Source of the DNA: DATBGO01 sp963840095
GTDB taxonomy: Bacteria; Actinomycetota; Actinomycetes; Streptosporangiales; Streptosporangiaceae
Assembly (NCBI GenBank): GCA_963840095.1
Contig: CAWIXN010000003.1
Span: 124,001 to 188,000 of the forward strand
Direction of reading: 5' to 3'
Length of the DNA stretch: 64,000 nucleotides
The position numbers and the translations under genes were made by a program. Positions 18,173 through 27,663 of the stretch are shown piece after piece. The notes under the pieces are model-generated. The model did no database searches and was not told the origin of the DNA. It saw only the letters and a program-made list of their open reading frames with translations. Numbering within the stretch: the first letter of the stretch is position 1; each line of letters begins with the position of its first letter.

Positions 18173-18817
18173 TCAGGCGTTGAGGTAGGCCAGCACCGCC
18201 AGCACGCGGCGGTTGCCGTCCTCGGCGGGGTACAGGTCGAGCTTGATGAAGATGTTATTGATGTGCTTGCTGACCGCTTTCTCCGTGACGAACAGCCGGG
18301 TGGCGATGCCGGCGTTGGTGAGTCCCTCGGCCATCAGCCCGAGTACCTCACGTTCCCGCGGGGTGAGCCGGTCCAGCGGCTCGTCCCGGGCGTGCCGGGC
18401 CAGCAGCTGGTGGACGACCTCCGGATCCATGACGGTACCGCCGTCGGCGACGGTACGTACGGCCTCGATGAATCGCCGCACGTCGGAGACCCGGTCCTTG
18501 AGCAGGTAGCCCAGGCCCCCCGTTCCCGCGGAAAGCAGCTCTCTCGCGTACAGCTGCTCGACGTGCTGGGACAAGACCAGCACCGGCAGGCCCGGTACCT
18601 GAGCGCGCGCCTCGATCGCCGCCTTCAGGCCCTCGTCGGTGAAGTCCGGCCGGAGCCGCACGTCCACCACCGCCACGTCCGGGCGGTGCGTGACGAGCGC
18701 GCGCAGCAGGTCGGGCCCGCTGTCCACGGCCGCCACCACCTCCATGTCGTACGCGGTGAGCAGCCGGATCAGCCCGTCCCGCAGGAGGGTCAGGTCCTCG
18801 CCAAGGACAACTCGCAA
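18173..18817 (-). CDS. NarL/FixJ-family response regulator
   Basis: A 214-residue regulator with receiver domain (acidic pocket GED near 6-8, phospho-Asp in AVVDVRL, Lys in LLKDRV) and LuxR-type helix-turn-helix (LTPREREVLGLMAEGLTNAGIA, KHINNIFIKLDL). The start is TTG 18817 with ggag six bases upstream. It overlaps the histidine kinase gene by 28 bp, so the two form a classic two-component pair. Target genes are not evident. Confidence 0.92.
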   Translation of the reverse strand: MRVVLGEDLTLLRDGLIRLLTAYDMEVVAAVDSGPDLLRALVTHRPDVAVVDVRLRPDFTDEGLKAAIEARAQVPGLPVLVLSQHVEQLYARELLSAGTGGLGYLLKDRVSDVRRFIEAVRTVADGGTVMDPEVVHQLLARHARDEPLDRLTPREREVLGLMAEGLTNAGIATRLFVTEKAVSKHINNIFIKLDLYPAEDGNRRVLAVLAYLNA

Positions 18818-20043
18818 GGCAGCTCCATGGTCACCAGGGTCGGTCCCCCAGCCGGACTGGTCACGGCGGTCACCCCGTCGAAGGCGGCCAGCCGCTGCTC
18901 GACGCCGCTGAGCCCGCCGCCGGCCCGAAGGGCGGCGCCCCCGGAGCCGTTGTCGCCGACGATCGCGACCAGCCTGCCGTGATCGTACTCGAGCTGGACC
19001 CAGGCCCGGTTCGCGCCGCTGTGCTTGACCACGTTGGCGAGCGCTTCGGCGATGGCGAAATAGACGGCCGACTCCACCGGTGCGGGTGCCCGGCCCACCA
19101 GGTCGACATGCAAGTCCACCGGCAGGGGCAGGCTCATCGCCAGCGCTCGTACGGCCCCGTCGAGGCCACGTTCCGCCAGCACCGGCGGGTGTATGCCGCG
19201 AACGAGAGCGCGCAGCTCGGACAGGGCCTGCCCGCTTGATGCGCGGGCCTCGGCGAGCAGTGACACCGCCAGGTCGGGATCCTCTCTGAGCACCTGCTCG
19301 GCGAAGCCGATGTTCATGCCCAGGGCGACCAGGCGGGCCTGCGCTCCGTCGTGCAGGTCACGTTCGATCCGGCGAAGCTCGGCCGCCGAGGCGTCCACCG
19401 CCTGGGATCGGGACTCGGCCAGCCGGCCCACCTGTGCCGCCATCTCCTCCCGGGTCGGGGACAGCAGCGACGAGGCGACTTCGGCGTGTGCCTTCAGCAG
19501 CCGCGGGCCCGTGATCACGCCGAGCGGCAAGAAGCTCAGCAAGAACACCTGCCCCCAGAAACTCGGAGGTGCCGTCCTCCACCATCCGAACAGCAAAGCT
19601 CCGCCATCAGCTACCAACGTCCACACGCCGGCCACTATCAGGAACGCGGGGAGCAGCCCGAGCACCACCGCAACAGGCACGTTGACCAGCGCCCACAGCA
19701 GGTCCCGCCAGGTCGCGGGGTCGGTCAGCAGCCACTTGCAGCGCTGCAGCCGCCCGATCAGCCCGTTGGTGACCTCGACCGGCCGTGGCCGGTAGGGCGT
19801 CACGATCGTCACCCCCGACCACTCCAGCGCCCAGCGGCGCTCCGTGCTGGCCAGCCGCCGCACGGCCAGCAGGCTCATCGGCGCGAGCAGCACCCCGATC
19901 CCTGCCGACAGGGAGACGACGGAGAGCAGGGAGACGAAGAACAGCGGGATGCCAGCCAGCGAATACGCGGCCAGGCCCAGCCCGCGAAGGCAGGTCAGGA
20001 CGGTCCGCCTGGCCAGCCGGCGGAAGCTCGCGCCATCGCTCAT
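18790..20043 (-). CDS. Sensor histidine kinase (HisKA_3 type)
   Basis: A 417-residue membrane kinase. Hydrophobic segments cover about 20-60, 130-160 and 170-190; the phospho-acceptor His lies in RRIERDLHDGAQARLVALG near residue 230, and the ATPase domain has an N-box (EALANVVKHSGA) and G-box (VGDNGSGG). ATG 20043 is preceded by gggagg; the frame extends to 20154 without such a site. It is paired with the overlapping response regulator. Confidence 0.92.
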   Translation of the reverse strand: MSDGASFRRLARRTVLTCLRGLGLAAYSLAGIPLFFVSLLSVVSLSAGIGVLLAPMSLLAVRRLASTERRWALEWSGVTIVTPYRPRPVEVTNGLIGRLQRCKWLLTDPATWRDLLWALVNVPVAVVLGLLPAFLIVAGVWTLVADGGALLFGWWRTAPPSFWGQVFLLSFLPLGVITGPRLLKAHAEVASSLLSPTREEMAAQVGRLAESRSQAVDASAAELRRIERDLHDGAQARLVALGMNIGFAEQVLREDPDLAVSLLAEARASSGQALSELRALVRGIHPPVLAERGLDGAVRALAMSLPLPVDLHVDLVGRAPAPVESAVYFAIAEALANVVKHSGANRAWVQLEYDHGRLVAIVGDNGSGGAALRAGGGLSGVEQRLAAFDGVTAVTSPAGGPTLVTMELPCELSLART

Positions 20044-20462
20044 AGGTACCTCCCGTGCAGGTCCGTCCTCGCGCTTCCATTGTGAGCGCCGGCGGCCGCT
20101 GATCTCGGTGGTGTTAATCCCACCCTTTGGCGCGGCGCCTGGCGTCCGGCTCACGTCCGGGGCGCTTGTGGGCTGCCATCAGGATCGGCTCTGCCCACTG
20201 GCGGTCACCAAGATGGCATGGTCGTCATCGCCGAGAGTGATAAGACTTTCCGGTCGCTGCGCCGCCAGTCGACCCCTCCCTGCCGATTCCGCGTGCAGCC
20301 GCATCGGGGTCGACGGCATCTGGGTTGTTCATCGTCAGGGCGTGTACCGATCACCCGGTTATGTGCCGGGGACTCGGGCGGGCGTCTGGTTGATGTCCAA
20401 TGCTTGGACCACTGTCGTATGATCGCGATCTGACCCGGGCCGCGGGCATGTAGGCCTGATTC

Positions 20463-20642
20463 TCATCTGACCGGGCGGCGCCAGGCCTGGGGGTTCGCGA
20501 TCGTCAGGCCAACACTGATTCGTGGAGCTGACAGATTGGAGACCCACCACGCCGGCAGAACCACGGCCGGGCCGCTCCCCGCCACGGCAAAGGCGACACG
20601 CTTGCCATCCGGCAGCCGCGCAAAGCCGGTGGTCTGTCTCAT
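20463..20642 (-). pseudogene. N-terminal remnant of an alpha/beta-hydrolase
   Basis: From ATG 20642 the frame reads MRQTTGFARLPDGKRVAFA, then GSGPAVVLPAWWVSNL, the opening strands of an alpha/beta-hydrolase of the kind fused to LuxR or cyclase domains. The similarity stops after about 37 residues and the frame ends at 20463 without the nucleophile elbow, so only the first tenth of a gene is left. A deletion is likely. Confidence 0.55.
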
Positions 20643-21144
20643 CGGCTCACAGTAGCCGCAGGCCGACGCCGCCGTCATCGCGAGCAGACTCGCCGCCTGG
20701 GCAGCCCAGGCCGCTGCACCCTGGGTGGCGGGCGGCACCGGCGAGGAACGCCGCGACGCCTGGGGATCTGGTAGCAGGCGGGCATGGGTGAGTAGTCCGG
20801 CTAGCCGGCGAGGAGCAGGCGGCGCCAGGCGTCGGCGAGGACGTGCAGGACGTCACCCGGCAGCGGCTGCTGTGGGCCCAGGCCTGCACCGCCGCACGCA
20901 GGGCGACTACATGGCGGCCTCGGACGAGGCGGCGTCAGCTGTACAAGCGGCATGACGGGTGACCGCTGGCCCGGCTCGGCACCAGTCGTTCCGCCGACCT
21001 TATGGCCGGGATTCGTCGCCCGCATGATCTGAGGTCAGCAAGACGGAGGACATTTACATTATCCGGCCGCCTTGGCCGTAGCCCGCGAAAATCGCCCTCA
21101 GCGAGCCTAATGGCTGGTATGAGGCGCGTGAGAGCCGTGCCGCT

Positions 21145-21202
21145 GCCACCAGGCAGGCCGGCCCTCCGTCTTCTGGTCAGACGGCCGGCTTTTCCTGGTG
21201 GC
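21145..21202. terminator. Long imperfect hairpin
   Basis: GCCACCAGG (21145-21153) pairs with CCTGGTGGC (21194-21202), and inside it CCGTCT (21166-21171) pairs with AGACGG (21179-21184), with extra GC pairing between. No T-run follows, so it may be a GC-type terminator or another structured element. Confidence 0.4.
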
Positions 21203-21444
21203 AGAGGCGTCTCAGATGTACCGGGCCGGTCGGCGCTATGCAGCCGACGGCCAGCCAATGACGCAATCCGGACGCGCCCCTGGACCTTGCCCGCAGAGCC
21301 CGGGCGGGGAATTCCAAACCTTTCCTAAACGCCGCTCGACACGATGATCCCGCTCAACTACATTGCTCCGCGTGATGATCTAGCTACCTATCGTCACTAG
21401 ACCGTTCACGTCCGGGGGGACGCGAGCCGGAATTCGGGGGCGTT

Positions 21445-24400
21445 ATGAGGCGCGCGAATAGTGCCCGTCGGCTGGGTTCAGGTCAGTCTCGGGGAGCCCG
21501 CAGCGGGTTACATCGGATTACCCTGAGCGTCTCCCTTGTCGCAGCGTCACTCTCGCTCGTAACCGCCGGAGCACCGAGCCCCGCGAGCGCGGCTGGCGCG
21601 CCGCTTTCCTGCACGGGGAACACGATCTACTCCTACCAGCGCGGCACCACTAGCTCCGACCCCAAGACGACCGGGACCGTATACGCGCTGGAAACCGCCA
21701 CCGTGGGGGGGTCCACCGTGGCGGCTACCCAGGTCACGAGGGTGCCTGCCGGCGGTTTCGCGAACGCCCTCGGCATCACCAAGGGCGGCACCGCGATGTA
21801 CGCCGTCGACCAGACCACGTCGAGGGTGAACTCTGCGATCATTCACGGCTATAACACCGGCACGCAGACGTGGACCACCTACACGGGCAACGGCTCAGGT
21901 TCCTCCAGCAGCTTCGTGGCCGGCGCGGTCAACCCGGCCAATGGCATCTATTACTACGTGAGCTATGGCACCGGCACGTCTTCATCTCCTGGAACCGCCA
22001 CCGTGTACGGCTTCAACACGAACACGAACAGCCCGATCAGCGGCACCATCGCCACCTTCCCCCTGCCCACGGGGAACAGCTCGGCTGGCAACAATGGTGA
22101 CATCGCCTTCGACTCGGCCGGCAACATGTTCGTCTTGGCCTCCAACGGGACCAACGTGGGGATCGGCGTCGTCAAGGGCCCGATCCCCACGACTGGCTCA
22201 TCCACCGGCGTCCCGCTGACCGACACGCTGCTAAACAGGTTCTCCGACCGGAACATTTACAACGGAATCGCCTTCGACAACGCAGGAAATCTCTACGTGG
22301 GCGGCACTTCGGGCAGCACCTCTGTCCTGACGAAGCTCAACCCGAATACTGGCGTGATCATCGCCGGCCCGACCCCGCTCAGCTCGAACGCCCAGGCTTT
22401 CCCCAACGTCGACCTGGCGGCCTGCTCACTGAACCCGACGCTGTCGCTGCAGAAGGACATCGTCGCCCGATACGCGCCGGGCAACCAGTTCACCCTGAGC
22501 ATCGGCGGCGGCGGGGTCCGCGAAGGCAACACCGCAACTACTACCGGCAACACGACCGGCATTCAGTCGAACGCTGTCGCCGGCCCGATCATCGCCCGGT
22601 CGGGCACGACCTACAGCCTTACTGAGACTGCGGCGAGCGGGAGCCTGCTGAACTACACGACGACGTACTCCTGTGTCGACACCGCTAACGGCAACGCACC
22701 CGTGGCTTCGGGGACCGGACATTCGTTCGACCTGCGCTTCCCCCCTACGACTGACATCTCCCCGAACGTCGTCTGCACGTTCAAGAACACGCCGCGCGCC
22801 CCGGGGATCACGCTCAAGAAGTCGGTCGCCGAGACGACGCTGTCGGTCGGTGAGACGCTGCACTACAGCTTCCTGGTCACCAACACGGGCGACGTGACGC
22901 TCGCGCCGGTCACCATCGCCGAGACCGAGTTCACCGGGCACGGCACGCGGCCGGTCGCCAGCTGCCCGGCGGGTGCTGCCTCGCTCGCCCCAGGCGCGTC
23001 GGTCACCTGCACGGCGACATACACCGTCACCCAGGCGGACGTGGACGACGGGACGGTCCGCAACACGGCGACCGCGACGGGCATCACGCCGGCCAGCGAG
23101 CCGATCACCTCTGCCCCGTCGTCCGCCAGCGTCTCGGGAACGCGGAAGCCGTCGATCAGCGTGGTGAAGTCGGCGGAGCCGTCGTCGTTCGCGGCGGCGG
23201 GGGAGACGATTCATTACAGCTTCGTGGTGACCAACACCGGGAACGTGACGCTGTCGCACGTGCGGGTGAACGACACGGACCTGCCGGGGCTGTCGGCGAT
23301 CATGTGCCCGGATGCGTCGCTGCCGGCGGGGGCGTCGCAGATCTGTCACGCGACGTACGTGACGACGGCGGGGGATGTGGATGCGGGGTCGGTGACCAAC
23401 ACCGCGACCGCGCAGGGTGACCCGCCGGGGTCGGACACGCCGGTGGTCTCGGATCCGTCGACGGCGACGGTGCCGGCGGAGCATCATCCGTCGATCAGCG
23501 TGGTGAAGTCGGCGGAGCCGTCGTCGTTCGCGGCGGCGGGGGAGACGATTCATTACAGCTTCGTGGTGACCAACACCGGGAACGTGACGCTGTCGCACGT
23601 GCGGGTGAACGACACGGACCTGCCGGGGCTGTCGGCGATCATGTGCCCGGATGCGTCGCTGCCGGCGGGGGCGTCGCAGATCTGTCACGCGACGTACGTG
23701 ACGACGGCGGGGGATGTGGATGCGGGGTCGGTGACCAACACCGCGACCGCGCAGGGTGACCCGCCGGGGTCGGACACGCCGGTGGTCTCGGATCCGTCGA
23801 CGGCGACGGTGCCGGCGGAGCATCATCCGTCGATCAGCGTGGTGAAGTCGGCGGAGCCGTCGTCGTTCGCGGCGGCGGGGGAGACGATTCATTACAGCTT
23901 CGTGGTGACCAACACCGGGAACGTGACGCTGTCGCACGTGCGGGTGAACGACACGGACCTGCCGGGGCTGTCGGCGATCATGTGCCCGGATGCGTCGCTG
24001 CCGGCGGGGGCGTCGCAGATCTGTCACGCGACGTACGTGACGACGGCGGGGGATGTGGATGCGGGGTCGGTGACCAACACCGCGACCGCGCAGGGTGACC
24101 CGCCGGGGTCGGACACGCCGGTGGTCTCGGATCCGTCGACGGCGACGGTGCCGGCGGAGCATCATCCGTCGATCAGCGTGGTGAAGTCGGCGGAGCCGTC
24201 GTCGTTCGCGGCGGCGGGGGAGACGATTCATTACAGCTTCGTGGTGACCAACACCGGGAACGTGACGCTGTCGCACGTGCGGGTGAACGACACGGACCTG
24301 CCGGGGCTGTCGGCGATCATGTGCCCGGATGCGTCGCTGCCGGCGGGGGCGTCGCAGATCTGTCACGCGACGTACGTGACGACGGCGGGGGATGTGGATG

Positions 24401-26109
24401 CGGGGTCGGTGACCAACACCGCGACCGCGCAGGGTGACCCGCCGGGGTCGGACACGCCGGTGGTCTCGGATCCGTCGACGGCGACGGTGCCGGCGGAGCA
24501 TCATCCGTCGATCAGCGTGGTGAAGTCGGCGGAGCCGTCGTCGTTCGCGGCGGCGGGGGAGACGATTCATTACAGCTTCGTGGTGACCAACACCGGGAAC
24601 GTGACGCTGTCGCACGTGCGGGTGAACGACACGGACCTGCCGGGGCTGTCGGCGATCATGTGCCCGGATGCGTCGCTGCCGGCGGGGGCGTCGCAGATCT
24701 GTCACGCGACGTACGTGACGACGGCGGGGGATGTGGATGCGGGGTCGGTGACCAACACCGCGACCGCGCAGGGTGACCCGCCGGGGTCGGACACGCCGGT
24801 GGTCTCGGATCCGTCGACGGCGACGGTGCCGGCGGAGCATCATCCGTCGATCAGCGTGGTGAAGTCGGCGGAGCCGTCGTCGTTCGCGGCGGCGGGGGAG
24901 ACGATTCATTACAGCTTCGTGGTGACCAACACCGGGAACGTGACGCTGTCGCACGTGCGGGTGAACGACACGGACCTGCCGGGGCTGTCGGCGATCATGT
25001 GCCCGGATGCGTCGCTGCCGGCGGGGGCGTCGCAGATCTGTCACGCGACGTACGTGACGACGGCGGGGGATGTGGATGCGGGGTCGGTGACCAACACCGC
25101 GACCGCGCAGGGTGACCCGCCGGGGTCGGACACGCCGGTGGTCTCGGATCCGTCGACGGCGACGGTGCCGGCGGAGCATCATCCGTCGATCAGCGTGGTG
25201 AAATCAGCGTCGCCGGTCAGCTTCGCCAGCCCAGGCACAACGATTGACTACAGCTTCCTGGTGACCAACACCGGCAACGTGACGCTGACCAATGTCCAGG
25301 TGAACGACACCGACCTGCCGGGCCTGTCGCCCATCAGCTGCCCCAGTCTGACCCTTGCTCCGGGTGCATCCGAAACCTGTACCGCGTCCTACGTCACGAC
25401 CCAGGCGGATGTGGATGCCGGATCGGTGACCAACACCGCCACCGCGCAGGGCGACCCGCCCGGGATGACCACCCCGGTGATCTCCGACCCGTCCACCGCG
25501 ACCGTTCCCGTGATCGGAAAGCCTGAGATCACTGTGGTCAAGTCGGCTCGGCCGTTGACGTTCAGCAAGCCGGGCACGCTGATCAGCTACAGCTTCCTGG
25601 TGACCAACAACGGAAACGTGACGCTGACCAATGTCCAGGTGAACGACACCGGCCTGCCGGGCCTGTCGCCGATCACCTGCCCGCGGCCCACGCTCGCGCC
25701 CGGTGCATCGGAGACCTGCACCGCGACGTACGTGACTACTGCTGCCGACGTCCGGGCTGGCCGGGTGACGAACGTGGCAACCGCACAGGGCGACCCGCCA
25801 GGGTCCACCACCCCGGTGATCTCCTCGCCATCCACCGTGACGGTGAGGTACGTCCACCGGCCGCACCCGCCGGTCCCGCCAACGCCAACGCCAACGCCAA
25901 CTCCGACGCCGACCCCAACGCCGAAGCCGACCCCAACGCCAAAGCCGACGCCGAAGCCGACCCCAACGCCAAAGCCGACGCCGAAGCCGACCCCAACGCC
26001 AAAGCCGACGCCGAGGCCGACGCCAACCCCAACGCCGACGCCGCCCAGGCCGGTTCCGCCCGCCCCGCCGGGGCCGGTCATGCCGCCGGGACCGCCGGTG
26101 ACCGGTTAG
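21445..26109 (+). CDS. Large secreted DUF11-repeat surface protein
   Basis: A 1554-residue protein with a signal peptide (cleavage probably after PASASA-like ASAA near residue 50). Residues about 50-330 look like a beta-propeller-type region (FDSAGNMFV, FDNAGNLYVGG repeats); about 330-450 resembles a prealbumin/SpaA-like domain. Then come nine DUF11-type modules of about 113 residues, six of which (569-1246) are identical. The tail is a Pro-Thr-Lys stretch of PTPKPTP repeats typical of wall-spanning segments, ending without an LPxTG motif or membrane anchor. Likely an extracellular or wall-associated adhesin or matrix protein; role unknown. Confidence 0.88.
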   Translation: MRRANSARRLGSGQSRGARSGLHRITLSVSLVAASLSLVTAGAPSPASAAGAPLSCTGNTIYSYQRGTTSSDPKTTGTVYALETATVGGSTVAATQVTRVPAGGFANALGITKGGTAMYAVDQTTSRVNSAIIHGYNTGTQTWTTYTGNGSGSSSSFVAGAVNPANGIYYYVSYGTGTSSSPGTATVYGFNTNTNSPISGTIATFPLPTGNSSAGNNGDIAFDSAGNMFVLASNGTNVGIGVVKGPIPTTGSSTGVPLTDTLLNRFSDRNIYNGIAFDNAGNLYVGGTSGSTSVLTKLNPNTGVIIAGPTPLSSNAQAFPNVDLAACSLNPTLSLQKDIVARYAPGNQFTLSIGGGGVREGNTATTTGNTTGIQSNAVAGPIIARSGTTYSLTETAASGSLLNYTTTYSCVDTANGNAPVASGTGHSFDLRFPPTTDISPNVVCTFKNTPRAPGITLKKSVAETTLSVGETLHYSFLVTNTGDVTLAPVTIAETEFTGHGTRPVASCPAGAASLAPGASVTCTATYTVTQADVDDGTVRNTATATGITPASEPITSAPSSASVSGTRKPSISVVKSAEPSSFAAAGETIHYSFVVTNTGNVTLSHVRVNDTDLPGLSAIMCPDASLPAGASQICHATYVTTAGDVDAGSVTNTATAQGDPPGSDTPVVSDPSTATVPAEHHPSISVVKSAEPSSFAAAGETIHYSFVVTNTGNVTLSHVRVNDTDLPGLSAIMCPDASLPAGASQICHATYVTTAGDVDAGSVTNTATAQGDPPGSDTPVVSDPSTATVPAEHHPSISVVKSAEPSSFAAAGETIHYSFVVTNTGNVTLSHVRVNDTDLPGLSAIMCPDASLPAGASQICHATYVTTAGDVDAGSVTNTATAQGDPPGSDTPVVSDPSTATVPAEHHPSISVVKSAEPSSFAAAGETIHYSFVVTNTGNVTLSHVRVNDTDLPGLSAIMCPDASLPAGASQICHATYVTTAGDVDAGSVTNTATAQGDPPGSDTPVVSDPSTATVPAEHHPSISVVKSAEPSSFAAAGETIHYSFVVTNTGNVTLSHVRVNDTDLPGLSAIMCPDASLPAGASQICHATYVTTAGDVDAGSVTNTATAQGDPPGSDTPVVSDPSTATVPAEHHPSISVVKSAEPSSFAAAGETIHYSFVVTNTGNVTLSHVRVNDTDLPGLSAIMCPDASLPAGASQICHATYVTTAGDVDAGSVTNTATAQGDPPGSDTPVVSDPSTATVPAEHHPSISVVKSASPVSFASPGTTIDYSFLVTNTGNVTLTNVQVNDTDLPGLSPISCPSLTLAPGASETCTASYVTTQADVDAGSVTNTATAQGDPPGMTTPVISDPSTATVPVIGKPEITVVKSARPLTFSKPGTLISYSFLVTNNGNVTLTNVQVNDTGLPGLSPITCPRPTLAPGASETCTATYVTTAADVRAGRVTNVATAQGDPPGSTTPVISSPSTVTVRYVHRPHPPVPPTPTPTPTPTPTPTPKPTPTPKPTPKPTPTPKPTPKPTPTPKPTPRPTPTPTPTPPRPVPPAPPGPVMPPGPPVTG
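23149..25182 (+). repeat. Six tandem 339-bp repeats, apparently identical
   Basis: Units begin at 23149, 23488, 23827, 24166, 24505 and 24844, each 339 bp (113 codons). By eye the copies are identical except for the first few bases of unit 1. The following module at 25183 diverges immediately. Codon choice in the units (runs of ccg, gcg, tcg) is more GC-monotonous than in the flanking modules. Confidence 0.95.
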
Positions 26110-26236
26110 GAATTCCGAGTCCCTGAGTTCGCCGCGCTGCCCGGTCATCCGGGCCGGGCAGCACGGCGAACGGACCGGCCATCACCCTGAGGACGGGCGT
26201 TGAGAGATTGCGCCCAATCGCGAAAGAGGGACTGAA

Positions 26237-26740
26237 ATGGACAAGCGCAGCGGTCATCGCGCCGCACGGCTGCCGGCCAGCGTCGCCGGGGTCACCATGG
26301 CTGCGGTCCTCGCGCTCGTCGGCTGCGGCAGCTCGCCCGGGGCTTCGGCGCACGCGGCCTCGACGCCCGCCTCCAGCCGGGCCGCTGGGCACGCCACCGC
26401 TAGCCCGGCCGCAAAGACCGGGGCCCCGCCTTCATCCGTCGTCATCCCGAAGTACGTCGCCTCGGAGAACGCGCGCCAAGAGGTAACCATCAGCTCCTGT
26501 AAACGTGACGGGGCAAAGCGCTGGCTGCTGAGGGGATTGGTGGCCAACGCGTCATCGTCTGTCCACGGCTACTCGATCGTCGTTGACTTTGTCAGCAGCA
26601 AGGGCGACACCGTGCTGGACACCAAGATCATCCACGTCCGGCGGGTCGCGCCGAAGACGTCAGCGCACTGGGCGGCGATTGGCGCGGCTGCGCGGGCCCA
26701 CGTGAGCTGCGTCATCCGCCAGGCTCTGGACCGCGGCTAG
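26237..26740 (+). CDS. Putative lipoprotein
   Basis: A 167-residue protein with a lipoprotein signal (lipobox ALVGC near residue 30), an Ala/Ser/Thr linker, and a C-terminal domain of about 90 residues with VTISSCK, LRGLVANASSSVHGYSIVV and ending VSCVIRQ. The pattern resembles FxLYD-type beta-sandwich domains, with two cysteines that could pair. ATG 26237 follows gaggg. It lies 19 bp upstream of an L,D-transpeptidase gene, suggesting co-expression at the envelope. Confidence 0.7.
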   Translation: MDKRSGHRAARLPASVAGVTMAAVLALVGCGSSPGASAHAASTPASSRAAGHATASPAAKTGAPPSSVVIPKYVASENARQEVTISSCKRDGAKRWLLRGLVANASSSVHGYSIVVDFVSSKGDTVLDTKIIHVRRVAPKTSAHWAAIGAAARAHVSCVIRQALDRG

Positions 26741-26759
26741 CAGCAAGGACGATCCGGCA

Positions 26760-27587
26760 ATGAGAATGAGCACCTCCCTGAAACCGGGCCAGCTCGTCAC
26801 CGTCGGCCACATCATCGCCGCCGGCACCGCGCGATCGCGGGCCAGGGCCCGCCGTGCGCGGCCTGGGTACCTGGCCGCCGCAGCGCTGGCTGTCGCGGGC
26901 GGCCTGCTGGTATCCGCCTGTAGCGGGCAGCCGGCGGCGTCGGCGAGGGCCAGCAGCGCGGCCAGCCCGGCGGCGCTGCCTGTCGGTGCCGCGCTGCTCG
27001 CGACCCTGCGCGCGACCGTCCCCAGGTACGGGGGCCCGGGCGGGGTCGCGGCCGGGCGGGTACCAGGTACCTGGTACGGCGCCCGCTCGACCCTGCCAGT
27101 CGTGGCGACCCGGCCCGGCTGGGTGCGGGTGCGCCTGGCGCAGCGGCCCAACGGCTCGACGGCGTGGGTCCCGTCCAGCGACGTCAGCCTGAGCGCGACG
27201 CCCTATCGCATTGTCGTCAACCTGGCGACAACGCACCTCACCTTGTACAAGGATGACCGGCCGGTGTTCTCCACGCCCGCCGGCGTTGGCACGAGGACTT
27301 ATCCCACCCCGACGGGCCAGTATTTCGTGGCGTTCCTCGAGGCGCCGCCGAAATCCGATCCCGGGTACGGCGCCTTCATCATGGTCATTTCGGCGCACTC
27401 AGATGCCATTAGCAACTGGGAGGGCTCAGGAGATGCCGTGATCGGCATCCACGGGCCGCTCGGCAGCGACAAGGAGATCGGCACCACCGGCGCCCGTATA
27501 TCGCACGGCTGCATCCGGCTGCACGAACCGGACCTGCTCAGGCTGCGCGACGTACCGCCAGGCAGCCCGGTCGACATCGTCGGCTAG
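26760..27587 (+). CDS. L,D-transpeptidase (YkuD domain) lipoprotein
   Basis: A 275-residue envelope enzyme that makes 3-3 cross-links or attaches ligands to peptidoglycan. A lipobox LLVSAC lies near residue 58, then an Ala-rich linker, an SH3-like stretch (about 85-140) and the YkuD domain (about 145-275) with IGIHGP and catalytic SHGCIRL. ATG 26760 follows aaggac; Met at 26766 is an alternative. Length and architecture are normal for actinomycete members. Confidence 0.88.
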   Translation: MRMSTSLKPGQLVTVGHIIAAGTARSRARARRARPGYLAAAALAVAGGLLVSACSGQPAASARASSAASPAALPVGAALLATLRATVPRYGGPGGVAAGRVPGTWYGARSTLPVVATRPGWVRVRLAQRPNGSTAWVPSSDVSLSATPYRIVVNLATTHLTLYKDDRPVFSTPAGVGTRTYPTPTGQYFVAFLEAPPKSDPGYGAFIMVISAHSDAISNWEGSGDAVIGIHGPLGSDKEIGTTGARISHGCIRLHEPDLLRLRDVPPGSPVDIVG

Positions 27588-27663
27588 ATTTCGCGGCTTC
27601 TGGACGGGCGCGACCGCATTGCGAGGCGCCATTACCGGGCCCGGCGCGATAGCGTTCTCTGAC

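Larger units (their letters stand above)
20044..21444. other. 1.4-kb region without an intact gene
   Basis: No complete gene is supported. It holds an alpha/beta-hydrolase fragment (20463-20642, minus) and a long hairpin (21145-21202). The remaining frames have no family motif. The last 120 bp, less GC-rich (around tgatctagctacctatcg), probably carry the promoter of the DUF11 gene. Confidence 0.6.

Noticed and set aside
22426..25182. A 918-residue Arg-rich minus-strand frame opposite the DUF11 gene
   Set aside because: It is the antisense reading of the repeats; the plus strand has a signal peptide and DUF11 modules, the minus strand only Arg/His repeats.
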